Below, piece by piece: positions 20,882 to 33,073 of a DNA stretch of 64,000 nucleotides. Source of the stretch: Auriscalpium vulgare (taxonomy: Eukaryota > Basidiomycota > Agaricomycetes > Russulales > Auriscalpiaceae); the NCBI GenBank assembly GCA_019915015.1, contig JAHBBC010000005.1, forward strand, positions 434,001 to 498,000. The letters are read 5' to 3'. The notes beneath the pieces were generated by a model. It saw only the letters and a program-made list of their open reading frames with translations, searched no databases and was not told the origin of the DNA. The stretch's first letter is position 1; every line of letters starts with the position of its first letter. A program made the position numbers and the translations under genes.

Positions 20882-22039
20882 ATGTCCGCAGCAGGCTACG
20901 ACGAAAATCCCTGGCCCAGCACCACTGGGAACATCTCCCAGGACCAGGTACCCGCTCAAGAGACAGCTGAAACTGCTCCACAGGTACCTCCGAGTAATCC
21001 GACCTGGCAGGACTTCAGTGCGATGCTGGAGACACTCAAGGGCGTCAGCCGACAGGTACAATACGCTGACGACAATCAGCGACGTATCGGCGCCGCTCTT
21101 GAGGCCCTTACGGAACGTATTCACAGCGCCCCGCAGCCTGCAGCGGCTGCGCAATCCACCCGTACTCGCGATTTCGACGACGTCCCTCGTGGCGTCGCTC
21201 GATTCAAGGAACCACGCGTGTTCACGGGTAAAGCGACTGACGTCGAACCGTTCATTGACGAGATCGAGGCGGCCGTCGAGCTGTCTCGTGCCTCGCTCCC
21301 TACTGACTATCACAGGGCTTTGTATTTGCAGTCGTACCTCGCCGACGGCTCCGCCAAGAGCTGGTTCACGGCTATCAAGAAGAGCAACGAGGAATTGCTC
21401 TACGACTTCCGCGACCTCATCATCGATTTCCGAGAGAATTTCGGCGACAGCGACGTCGTCGGAACGGCTCTACGCAAGATCGAAGCACTCAAGCAGACTG
21501 GCTCGTGCTCGAGCTACGCGTCTCGTTTCCGAGAGCTACTGGTCTACGTTGACTTCTCCGAAGCGACGAAGATCCAGAAGTTCTATGAGGGTCTGAAGGA
21601 AGAAGTCAAAGACCTTTTCGTCTCTGTTCCTGTTGTTCCTACTGAGTTTGACAGGTACGTCGCGAAAGCGACCGAGCTCGATAACCGCGTGCACAAGCGT
21701 AACATCGAGAAGAATCGCACCAAATCGTCCTTTAACGACAAGGACAAGGGCAAGGCTAAGCAACAGCCTTCAACTCCGCGTTCCGGTCAGGCGTCCTCGT
21801 CGACGACGCAGACCGCACCACCCGCCTCGCACTCGTCGGTTGTACCCATGGAGATCGACGCGACCAAGGTCCGCGCCCCTCTCACACAAACCGAGAAGGA
21901 TCGTCGCCGCCGCGACGGTCTGTGCATCTACTGCGGGCAAGGTAATCATGTCATTTCGAACTGCCCTAACATGTCCGAGCGCGCGAAGAAGAACTTTGCC
22001 TCGCGCGCTCCTGCGTCCTCGTCGTCGGGAAAAGCCTAG
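20882..22039 (+). CDS. gag: Retrotransposon Gag
   Basis: 385 residues. The middle (about 115-270) has the retrotransposon-gag fold features: a helical region with ITPLYLQSYLADGSAKSWF-like composition (actual core YLQSYLADGSAKSWF) and the FRENFGD segment. A CCHC zinc knuckle (CIYCGQGNHVISNC) lies at about residues 348-361. It forms the particle and packages the element RNA. The stop TAG at 22037-22039 is preceded by a slippery heptamer, and the pol frame is already open across this point. Confidence 0.95.
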   Translation: MSAAGYDENPWPSTTGNISQDQVPAQETAETAPQVPPSNPTWQDFSAMLETLKGVSRQVQYADDNQRRIGAALEALTERIHSAPQPAAAAQSTRTRDFDDVPRGVARFKEPRVFTGKATDVEPFIDEIEAAVELSRASLPTDYHRALYLQSYLADGSAKSWFTAIKKSNEELLYDFRDLIIDFRENFGDSDVVGTALRKIEALKQTGSCSSYASRFRELLVYVDFSEATKIQKFYEGLKEEVKDLFVSVPVVPTEFDRYVAKATELDNRVHKRNIEKNRTKSSFNDKDKGKAKQQPSTPRSGQASSSTTQTAPPASHSSVVPMEIDATKVRAPLTQTEKDRRRRDGLCIYCGQGNHVISNCPNMSERAKKNFASRAPASSSSGKA

Positions 22040-22045
22040 CCGGCT
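22027..22045 (+). promoter_or_regulatory. Programmed -1 frameshift site (GGGAAAA)
   Basis: The heptamer GGGAAAA at 22027-22033 is in correct phase with gag (codons GGA then AAA), two codons before the gag stop. Slippage by -1 enters the pol frame, which is open from about 21,971. A possible stem begins 4 nt later (agccgg 22038-22043 pairing with ccggct 22066-22071). The X-XXY-YYZ form is the standard retroviral-type -1 site. Confidence 0.75.
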
Positions 22046-22146
22046 GCTCCCACGTCCCAGGGCATCCGGCTGACGATGGGACACGTCTCTCAGCAACGGC
22101 TTTCACGCCGGAGCCCACGCATGTTCGTGCAACGGACAACACGTTC

Positions 22147-25100
22147 ATGCCTGCGTATCGTTCTAACCCGTCCTTCATATTCGCTTCATCCGCGCCCATG
22201 CTTAACTCACCAGACCATTTCTTTGTGTCTGTCACACTCTCTTTTCCTAACCGTTCTCCTCTGCACACGTACGCGCTCGTGGACAGCGGCGCAACGACGT
22301 CGTGCATTTCGGAGCGCTTTGCGACGCGTCATTCTCTTTCGCGACGTCTCAAGGACGTTCCGGTTCCCATCATGGCGGTTGACGATCGCCCGATTGCTTC
22401 TGGCCTGATCACCCAGGATGTAGTCACTAACCTTTCGGTGGGAGCTCACTCTGAATTTATAGCGCTGGCTGTTGTCGCAGTCGGCTATCCTGTCATTTTA
22501 GGTCTCGATTGGCTCCAACGCCACAATCCCAACATCGATTGGGTTGATTCCAACCTCACCCTCGATTGTTGCGGACTTGCTCGAACACACCCAGTCACCA
22601 TCTCTGCGAGAGGCTCCGGTCTCGCGCCCCGACTCACTCGTCCTTCGCTCAACTCGACTACATCCGTCGGCATAGGCTTCGGTCTAACTGGCGCGACTGC
22701 GTTCGCTTCAACAACAATCCGCCCGACACCCGATGCATCACCACGGCAGGATCGCGCATCCTCGCCAAGTCCTTCGACTCCTCGACCCTCGCTACTCTCG
22801 TCCCTCGTTCAGTGGAATGGCTCCGGTCGCTCTACTCCCTCGCTCACACCTGCGCCCAACATTCGCACCATTTCACCTCGCAAATTCGCTAAGGCCGCGC
22901 GTGCGCAACCGCATGATGTCTGCCTCATTCGTTTCCTCCCCACTGGTTCGCCCGCATTCATTTCGGCGACCAGTTCGACATCCTCACCTCTTGACGACCT
23001 CGATGCCGACCCTCCACCCGCTGCGTCTGGTGACGACCTCGCGCAGCATATCCCGGCCAAGTACATGCCGTGGGCATCGACCGTCTTTTCCTCTTCCGAG
23101 TTCGACAAACTCCCAGCGCATCGTTCGTTCGATGTCGACATCGAGCTCGAGGAGGGGAAAGATCCACCATTCGGTCCACTATACCGCCTCACGCCTCAAG
23201 AACGCGAAGCGCTAGCCGAGTACGTCAACACCAATCTCGAGCGCGGGCACATCCGTAGCTCGACATCCTCTGCTGGCGCACCCGTCCTATTCATCCGCAA
23301 GAAGACGGGCAACCTTCGCCTCTGCGTCGACTATCGCGGACTCAACGCGATCACGAAGAAGAACCGCTACCCAGTTCCGCTTGTGCACGACCTGCTCGAT
23401 CGTGTACAGGGCTGCAAAGTATTCACGCTCATCGATCTCGTTTCAGCTTACTCTCATTTGCGTATCAAGGAGGGTGACGAGTGGAAGACCGCTTTCCGCA
23501 CGCCCCTCGGACTATTCGAGCACCTCGTCGTGCCGTATGGTTTAACTAACGCACCCGCGTCTTTCCAGGCATTTATCCAGGACGTCCTACGAGACTTACT
23601 CGACATCGTATGTGTCGTCTACCTCGACGACATACTCATCTTCTCGAGAACTCAAGAAGAGCACGACAAACACGTTGCGCTCGTTCTCGATCGTCTTCGC
23701 GACGCTCATCTCTGCGTTAACCCCGCGAAATGCGAGTGGGACAAGGCAGAGGTGGAGTATCTGGGCTACATCGTCGGCGCTGAAGGCGTCAAGATGAACC
23801 CCAAGAAGCTCGCGACGATTACCGACTGGCCCGTGCCCAGTTCGGTGAAGGAACTTCAGTCTTTCCTTGGTTTTGCTAACTTCTACCGTCGTTTCGTTGA
23901 CGGTTATGCTCGCATCACCACTCCGCTTGTCGCACTGACCAAGAAGAACATCGTCTTTGAATTTTCAGATGCTACGCGCGACGCATTCGAACGCCTCAAG
24001 CGTGCGTTCACGTCCTACCCAGTGCTACGCCACTATAATCCGCTCGCGCCGTGCACGCTCAGCACCGACGCGTCCGACTTCGCCATCTCTGGCGTCTGTC
24101 AACAGCCGGACGACGAAGGTCAACTTCATCCGATCGCCTACTACTCGCGCAAGCTTGCACCGGCGGAAATCAATTACGAGATCCACGACAAGGAACTACT
24201 CGCTATTGTCGATTCGTTTCGCGATATGCGGGCGTGGCTACTCGGTTCGCCGTTTCCTATTTCTGTCATCTCTGATCACAAGAACCTCGAGTACTTCATG
24301 TCCTCGAAGGTTCTCAACCGCCGTCAGGCGCGTTGGGCTATGTTTCTGTCTGATTTTGACTTCCGGTTGACCTGGGGTCCCGGATCGTCGAACGTTGCGG
24401 ATCCTCCATCGCGACGAGCTGACTTCGTCCCTAAAAAGGGGGATGACACCCTCCTGGTGCAGAACCGGACGATACTCACTGCTAAACACACAGAACATCT
24501 TTTTCCTTCACAGGTTTCATCATCATCGAGCTCTACGACGCTCAGCGCCCTCACCACTCTCTCCATCGACAGTTCAACGCTTCTCGAGCGCTTCAAAGAC
24601 GCGTTTCGAGAAGATGTCGAATGGCGCGAAGCGCTCGTTCATGGCAACTCGGACTTCACGTCCGAGGGTGGACTTGTGTTCCACAAAGGAAAACTCTTTG
24701 TCCCTCGACCACTACGTGCTGACATTCTTCACTCGCGTCATGATCTTCCATCCACAGGACACCCTGGTCGTACTCGCACGCTTGGGTTGGTCTCTCGAGA
24801 CTATTCCTGGCCCGGCATGCAGACCTTCGTGCGTCGCTACGTTGAAGCATGCGATACTTGTGCGCGTATCAAGACGCCGCGTCACAAACCGTATGGGCTT
24901 CTCAAGCCGCTCGACATTCCTTCACGCCCGTGGAAGGCAATCACCATGGACTTCATCGTAAAGCTTCCTCTTTCTCATGGCTTCGATTCTATTTGGGTCG
25001 TGTGCGATCGTCTCACGCGCTACGCGCATTTCGTTCCTTGTAACGAGACGATCGACGCGCCTGGGTTGGCCTGGTTGTTCCTCGACAGGATCTTCCGCTA

Positions 25101-26283
25101 CCATGGCCTTCCCGATTCTATCATTTCGGATCGTGGTTCTGTTTTCATTTCGCGTTTTTGGACTGAGCTTCTTTCCCTGCTCAAGATTGAGTCTCGGACG
25201 TCGACGGCGTATCACCCGCAGACTGACGGTCTGACGGAGCGCACGAATCAGACGCTCGAGACGTACTTACGTGCATATTGTTCTTATCAACAGGACGATT
25301 GGGTCGACTACCTCCCTCTGGGAGAGTTCGCCTTCAACAACCTCGAGAACAGTTCCACGCACCAAAGTCCCTTCTTCGCCAATTTCGCTTTCCACCCCAC
25401 CTTCGAGCCGCAACTCACCGAGCGTTCCAGCGTTCCCGCTGCGGACGACCTCGCGACTCGTCTCGACGTCATCCATGCCGAATTGCGCGCCGAGTTATTG
25501 CACGCGCAAGCTTTGCAGTCCAAGTACTACAACGAGAAGTCGCTACCTGCTCCGGAGTTCAAGCCTGACCAGCTCGTCTGGCTACTCCGTCGCAATATCA
25601 AGACTACACGTCCTTCTCTCAAGCTCGATCATCGCCGTCTCGGCCCGTACCCCATCATTCGCAAAATAGGCTCATCCGCTTACCTCCTTCGTCTCCCTTC
25701 CTACCTCTCTCGTCTTCACCCCGTATTCAACGTCTCACTCCTTGAACCGTATCGTGACCCCTCCGACTTCCATCCTCATTCCTCTCCGACTCCTTTCGAA
25801 CTCGCCGAAGATGCCGCGTTGCAAATTCAGTCGCTCCAGGACTGTCGCAAGATTGGTCATCGTTTCGAGTACCTCGTTCGCTGGAAGTCGCTCCCCGAGT
25901 CCGAAAACTCGTGGGTTCCCTTGTCCGACATCCCTACCACCCAGAACGAACTCATCGACCGCTTCCACCGCCGTCATCCTCGCGCGCCTCGTCCCCACGC
26001 CGTTGTCATTAACAAATTATTCTCTATTCCTATTTCTTCCGATCCAGTTGCCGTTGACCCGCTCGTTCCTCCCTCTGCCCAGATGCCCTCCGCGCCGCTC
26101 CCGTCCACACCGCTGCCCTCCGCGTCGTCCGCTCGTCCCGCCGTACCCGTTGCCGCTCCGCGCCCTCCGTCCCCGCCGGTCGTACGACAGAACTTAGGGT
26201 CTGTGTACGAACCTGCGCTGCAGACCACGACTCGCTCAGGTCGCGTGTCCAAGCCGGCCGTCAGGCTGGATCCAAGTCTTTGA
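22147..26283 (+). CDS. pol: Retrotransposon Pol (PR-RT-RH-IN-chromodomain)
   Basis: 1,378 residues counted from the first ATG; the frame is open further upstream to about 21,971, so it is probably made as Gag-Pol by -1 frameshift. Aspartic protease: VDSGATTS at about 46. Reverse transcriptase: LRLCVDYRGLN, then YLDDILIFS at about 492. RNase H: LSTDASDF at about 640 and a DHKNL motif. Integrase: HHCC zinc finger around 862-900, then the Asp, Asp, Glu triad at about 934, 995 and 1029 (MDFIVKLP, ISDRGSVF, GLTERTNQ). A chromodomain at about 1228-1272 (EYLVRWKSLPESENSWVP) with aromatic residues marks it as a chromovirus and may direct integration to modified chromatin. Confidence 0.97.
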   Translation: MPAYRSNPSFIFASSAPMLNSPDHFFVSVTLSFPNRSPLHTYALVDSGATTSCISERFATRHSLSRRLKDVPVPIMAVDDRPIASGLITQDVVTNLSVGAHSEFIALAVVAVGYPVILGLDWLQRHNPNIDWVDSNLTLDCCGLARTHPVTISARGSGLAPRLTRPSLNSTTSVGIGFGLTGATAFASTTIRPTPDASPRQDRASSPSPSTPRPSLLSSLVQWNGSGRSTPSLTPAPNIRTISPRKFAKAARAQPHDVCLIRFLPTGSPAFISATSSTSSPLDDLDADPPPAASGDDLAQHIPAKYMPWASTVFSSSEFDKLPAHRSFDVDIELEEGKDPPFGPLYRLTPQEREALAEYVNTNLERGHIRSSTSSAGAPVLFIRKKTGNLRLCVDYRGLNAITKKNRYPVPLVHDLLDRVQGCKVFTLIDLVSAYSHLRIKEGDEWKTAFRTPLGLFEHLVVPYGLTNAPASFQAFIQDVLRDLLDIVCVVYLDDILIFSRTQEEHDKHVALVLDRLRDAHLCVNPAKCEWDKAEVEYLGYIVGAEGVKMNPKKLATITDWPVPSSVKELQSFLGFANFYRRFVDGYARITTPLVALTKKNIVFEFSDATRDAFERLKRAFTSYPVLRHYNPLAPCTLSTDASDFAISGVCQQPDDEGQLHPIAYYSRKLAPAEINYEIHDKELLAIVDSFRDMRAWLLGSPFPISVISDHKNLEYFMSSKVLNRRQARWAMFLSDFDFRLTWGPGSSNVADPPSRRADFVPKKGDDTLLVQNRTILTAKHTEHLFPSQVSSSSSSTTLSALTTLSIDSSTLLERFKDAFREDVEWREALVHGNSDFTSEGGLVFHKGKLFVPRPLRADILHSRHDLPSTGHPGRTRTLGLVSRDYSWPGMQTFVRRYVEACDTCARIKTPRHKPYGLLKPLDIPSRPWKAITMDFIVKLPLSHGFDSIWVVCDRLTRYAHFVPCNETIDAPGLAWLFLDRIFRYHGLPDSIISDRGSVFISRFWTELLSLLKIESRTSTAYHPQTDGLTERTNQTLETYLRAYCSYQQDDWVDYLPLGEFAFNNLENSSTHQSPFFANFAFHPTFEPQLTERSSVPAADDLATRLDVIHAELRAELLHAQALQSKYYNEKSLPAPEFKPDQLVWLLRRNIKTTRPSLKLDHRRLGPYPIIRKIGSSAYLLRLPSYLSRLHPVFNVSLLEPYRDPSDFHPHSSPTPFELAEDAALQIQSLQDCRKIGHRFEYLVRWKSLPESENSWVPLSDIPTTQNELIDRFHRRHPRAPRPHAVVINKLFSIPISSDPVAVDPLVPPSAQMPSAPLPSTPLPSASSARPAVPVAAPRPPSPPVVRQNLGSVYEPALQTTTRSGRVSKPAVRLDPSL

Positions 26284-26305
26284 GCAGCCCCTTCGTCCGT
26301 GACCC

Positions 26306-26320
26306 TAGAAAGGGGGATGA
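26306..26320 (+). other. Polypurine tract
   Basis: agaaagggggatga lies directly before the 3' LTR and is the expected primer for plus-strand synthesis. Confidence 0.85.
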
Positions 26321-26593
26321 TGTCATGGGCATGGTCACTTACTTACCAACGGACATTCTACGTACGTTCACGGACTCGTTCTCATCGTGCGCGTGTTGTG
26401 TATCCAACAGACTCGTTCTCTATTCGCCTCGTACTTACTTGACTCGGCAGACTCTTATGTTTACGTGTGTTTGGTTCGTGGCTCGCTCATAGTCGCCTCT
26501 CGCTCATGTACTTCTCCTTGTCGAGTCAACGCCAGCAACGAGCACCCGCTCTGTTCTCGAACCTCCTCTGCTTCTCACACTCGGCCCGTTACA
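26321..26593 (+). repeat. 3' LTR
   Basis: 273 bp, identical by eye to the 5' LTR, followed by the target duplication atcgt. It ends 41 bp before the stop codon of the convergent uL15m gene and may supply 3'-end signals to both neighbours. Confidence 0.97.
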
Positions 26594-26634
26594 ATCGTGT
26601 TGGCAATGAAGTATCATTGATCAACGGCTTCGTA

Positions 26635-27573
26635 CTACTTTTTCTCAAACTCCTGCGCCTTGAATTTGGTAAGTTGTGTCGCCAACTCTCGCCAACGCTC
26701 CTCGACGACGGGCATCTTGGCTATGCTCTTGTGGGACAAATAACCACGATTTCGCCAGTCAGTATACCATACTGCGCGATGACTCAAAGTCAACATATGG
26801 AGACAAGGGGCATTTCAAGAGAGACGTACATATATCTTCGCGACGAGTCGGCGCAGCGGCGGTCCTATCGTTGCGCCCCTTGACCAAGTCATGAAGGGCT
26901 AGCCGATTGTAGTACCTGCAGAATATGGTACCTCCAACTTCCTCCACCGCACGAATAGCGCTTTTAGAAGCACGAGAAGGCACGATGTGTATCGGGACCT
27001 TGAGCTGCTCACACCCCTAGACAATAGTGGGAAAACATTCAATGGCGGGATGAAGACAGACTTACGTCTGCTAATACTTTCACCCCGTCCTTTGGATCAT
27101 GGACACATCCGCTGGAAACCAATTCTCGAGCCGTGATAGGCCGCTCCGGGGCAGACGTGAGTCGTCCCTGCTCGACCCAGTGGGCAATTCGGTCCAGGTT
27201 CACTGACGCGTACGTCTTGCCGTTGCTATGCACGCTGTCAGCTAAGTAAGTAAAGGCACAGTGTCTGACAACGCACGCGTTGAAGAACCCGCGCTTGGGG
27301 AATAGTTTTGCGATTGTAGTCTGACCACCTTCAAAGCCGGCTTTCGGCTTGCCATTGCCTGAACGCGCTTTCTGACCTTTGTGACCACGCCCTGATGTCT
27401 TGCCGAGACCAGAACTGCGGCCGCGACCAAGACGTTTTTGCTATGACGGTCTGTTGTGAGATGATGTGAGACAAAAGGTCCATGACACGCACCGTAGACT
27501 GTGAGCCGGGGGCAGGATGGAGATTGAAGAGGTGAACGCGAGGCGCCGCCGCTCGAAAGCGAGGTGCAGACAT
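26635..27573 (-). CDS. Mitochondrial ribosomal protein uL15m (Mrpl10 type)
   Basis: Five exons (27493-27573, 27277-27440, 27066-27234, 26830-27016, 26635-26771) encode 245 residues. The start has an Arg-rich, acid-free leader ([16 protein letters not shown]) fitting a mitochondrial presequence. The L15 signature follows: [27 protein letters not shown] and LFPKRGF. The end ([20 protein letters not shown]) is the fungal mitochondrial extension. It is a large-subunit protein of the mitoribosome. It converges on Prp38, now separated from it by the retroelement, and is divergent to Mod5 with 81 bp between start codons. Confidence 0.92.
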
Positions 27574-27654
27574 GGTGGTGGTCACTGGTCAAGGAGGTCA
27601 CGAGGACGCGTGCGTGACCGACGTCGGTCCTCGGACAGCTGACTCCCTACCACC
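27574..27654. promoter_or_regulatory. Divergent uL15m / Mod5 promoter
   Basis: 81 bp between the two start codons must hold both promoters and leaders. Contains short ggtcac and accgacg words. No TATA box seen. Confidence 0.55.
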
Positions 27655-29494
27655 ATGTCTACCAACCCCCTCATCGCCATTTGTGGCACAACAGGCGTCG
27701 GGAAATCGAAACTCGCCGTAGAGCTCGCTCTGCGCCTCGCCCAACCAGCCCTTGGGCGTAAATGGGTCGGTGCCAGAGTCATCAATGCCGACGCTATGCA
27801 GGTCTATCGGGGTTTCAACGTCATCACAAACAAATTGCCCTTAGCAGAGAGACACGGCGTAGAGCATCTGCTCATGGACTTCAAGGACCCTCACGAGCAA
27901 TATATTGTCGGTGAATGGGTTCGCGATGCGATGCAGATTGTGAGTTCAAAGCCCTCGTTACCTATACGCGTGTCTCAAGCGACTTGGTAGATTGACGAGA
28001 CGCACGGGCGGCATCAAGTCCCAGTCTTGGTCGGCGGTACCTCTTATTGGATGCAACACTTGATTTTTCCGAATCGCCTCGTGTCCAGCACTCCGAATGG
28101 TCAGCCTTTGTCGCGAGAAATACACGATGCTCTTGAGCAGTCAACTCCTAATTTAAGGGAGTTGTTTGCTTCTCTACCCGATCCCCCGCCTTCCGCCTTT
28201 GATGATCCTGATGCCGCCCTTGCGCTGCACGACTTGTTAGCAAAGCTTGATCCACCGATTGCCGCTCGTTGGCATTGGCGCGACACGAGGAAAGTTCTTC
28301 GTAGCCTTCAAATCATCAGAGACAGTGGTCGGAAAGCAAGCGACATCATCAAAGATCAATCCTCGACTACGGTCGTCCCAAGGTTTGCATGAGCGATCGC
28401 ATTTGCGCTTCCGTACTTACTTTCAACGAGGTATCGGACGCTGTTTCTGTGGCTGTATGCAGACGCAAACTCTCTCGTCCCTCGGCTGAACGCGCGCGTG
28501 GATGAAATGCTTCAGGTGCCAACAAAACCTCTCCCTTTTCAAGGCAGCGCTCACCACGATCTTGGACAGGATGGGGTTTTAGAGGAAGTCAAGGTCATGA
28601 AGGATATCGCTACGAAAATAGCCCTAGGCCACGGTGCTTCCCTGGACGGAGATGTACCGACCTCGGTAGACAGCACATTTGGTATCTTTCAATCTATTGG
28701 TGAGCGTGACTTGCAACAATGGAGCAAATACCTCTTATTCTACGCAAGGCTTCAAGGAGCTCAATCGTTACATGTGTGAACCTTGTCCGACGGAAAGACA
28801 CTATCAGACGGCCGTTGAGGACATGAAAAACGCGAATCGCAAATATGCAAAGAAACAGTTGTCGTGGATTCGCAACAAACTCCTGCCAGCGATACATGCA
28901 TCAAACAGTACCTCTATCCTGAGCGACGCTTCTCATGCTTTTGTCTTGGATGCGACAGGTATGCCTTGCTTCATAGCCTAAGAATCATATTGATGTCAGG
29001 TCTTGTCCAAAGACTTGGAGACCTGGGCCTCGAGCGTTCGTCATCCAGCACATATAATAAGTGAAGGTGCGTGCGATCTGGGATTGATTTCCCTGACGAC
29101 AGTCCCTGAACTAACGTCTCCATTACTTCAGCCTTTCTACAGGGAGATACTCTCCCAGATCCTCGTTCGCTTTCTGGCAGGGCTCAGGATATGTTAAGTC
29201 CGTCAAATCACCCCATCAAGTGTGTTGCCTCCTCTTGATTAGTTCCGTCCTCATGATTCTCTCAACAGCCCATTAGAAGTGCTTACCGCAAGACGGAAAG
29301 TTGTTTGTCACGTCTGTACAATGGATCAAACGCGGCCCGTGATGCTAGAAGCTGGCAGAGAATGGGAGGCGCACCAGAGAACGAAAGCGCACAACAAACT
29401 CTTAGCGAAGACGGGCCGGACTCGCGCTACAGACGTCTCAACAGCCCATGACTCACAAATTGTTCAAGGCATTGTGGCACCTAATATAGAATAG
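27655..29494 (+). CDS. MOD5: tRNA dimethylallyltransferase (Mod5/MiaA/TRIT1)
   Basis: Eight exons (27655-27939, 27991-28382, 28431-28515, 28570-28699, 28749-28958, 29013-29066, 29132-29219, 29269-29494) give 489 residues. P-loop GTTGVGKSKLA, then NADAMQVYRG and VLVGGTSYW, are the substrate and tRNA-binding motifs of the IPP transferase fold. FGIFQSIGFKEL lies in the middle. A C-terminal matrin-type C2H2 finger (CHVC ... HQRTKAH) is characteristic of the eukaryotic enzyme. It adds an isopentenyl group to A37 of tRNAs reading UNN codons, in cytosol, nucleus and mitochondria. Intron 3 (28516-28569) is 54 nt without a stop, so retention would keep frame. Confidence 0.93.
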
Positions 29495-29615
29495 ATGATA
29501 CCTAAGCACATATGTACACAATATTAGATCATACCACCTAATCTACGTATATATATTGGGTGGTCACTTCGTTCCAACTTCCAACCTCCTCACGGCAGCC
29601 CGGCCTCAATCAACC

Positions 29616-32581
<2,966 letters not shown>

Positions 32582-33073
32582 CTGTGGCGAAGAGCGTTGC
32601 GGTTTCATTGTCTCTTCAGTGACCGACGATCATATTGACGTGGTGCATTCGTTGCCTTTCATAATGAGGACTCCTCCACCCTCTCTTGCACCAAAATGCA
32701 GGTGTGCGAATGGCACGAGTCTTATCCTTTGCTGAATGCGATCGAGCAGTAGACGACGAGACGTGGCGACGCCGCATGACTCTTTATGTTCTAGCGACAG
32801 TCAGAAGTGTCTCGGTCATTGAGCGCCTGAGCGCTGAGCTCTTACATCTTTTTGTATATACCTGCGAGAAGAATAGAAAGCGAAAAGTAAATGTCGAAGC
32901 GCGCGACCCAGCGAACGTCGCAAGGAGTTACAGTATGAGGCCTGCGCGGTGTGGGATAAGCCACTTGGCTTTCGAAGCCACCACCACCACCGAGTCGTGA
33001 AGCCGCCTAGCTCACTCCTTTCTTCGCGTCGCTCTGTTGTTATTTCAACCCCCGGGAGCCGTCTCTTGTTCGC
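32582..33073. other. Intergenic stretch between helicase and Rco1-like gene
   Basis: Short frames on + (32686-33000) give a helical peptide but no family I recognise and no convincing splice partners. It probably holds the helicase 3' UTR and the Rco1 promoter. Confidence 0.4.

Larger units (their letters stand above)
20502..26593 (+). mobile_element. Complete Ty3/gypsy chromovirus, 6,092 bp
   Basis: Two 273-bp LTRs (20502-20774 and 26321-26593), each starting TGTCA and ending TTACA, appear identical by eye. The element is flanked by the 5-bp target duplication atcgt at 20497-20501 and 26594-26598. It contains gag, a -1 shifted pol with protease, reverse transcriptase, RNase H, integrase and C-terminal chromodomain, and a polypurine tract before the right LTR. 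All frames are open. Identical LTRs and intact frames indicate a recent insertion that may still be active. The sequence after the left LTR (from 20775) does not show an obvious tRNA-iMet primer site. Confidence 0.97.
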
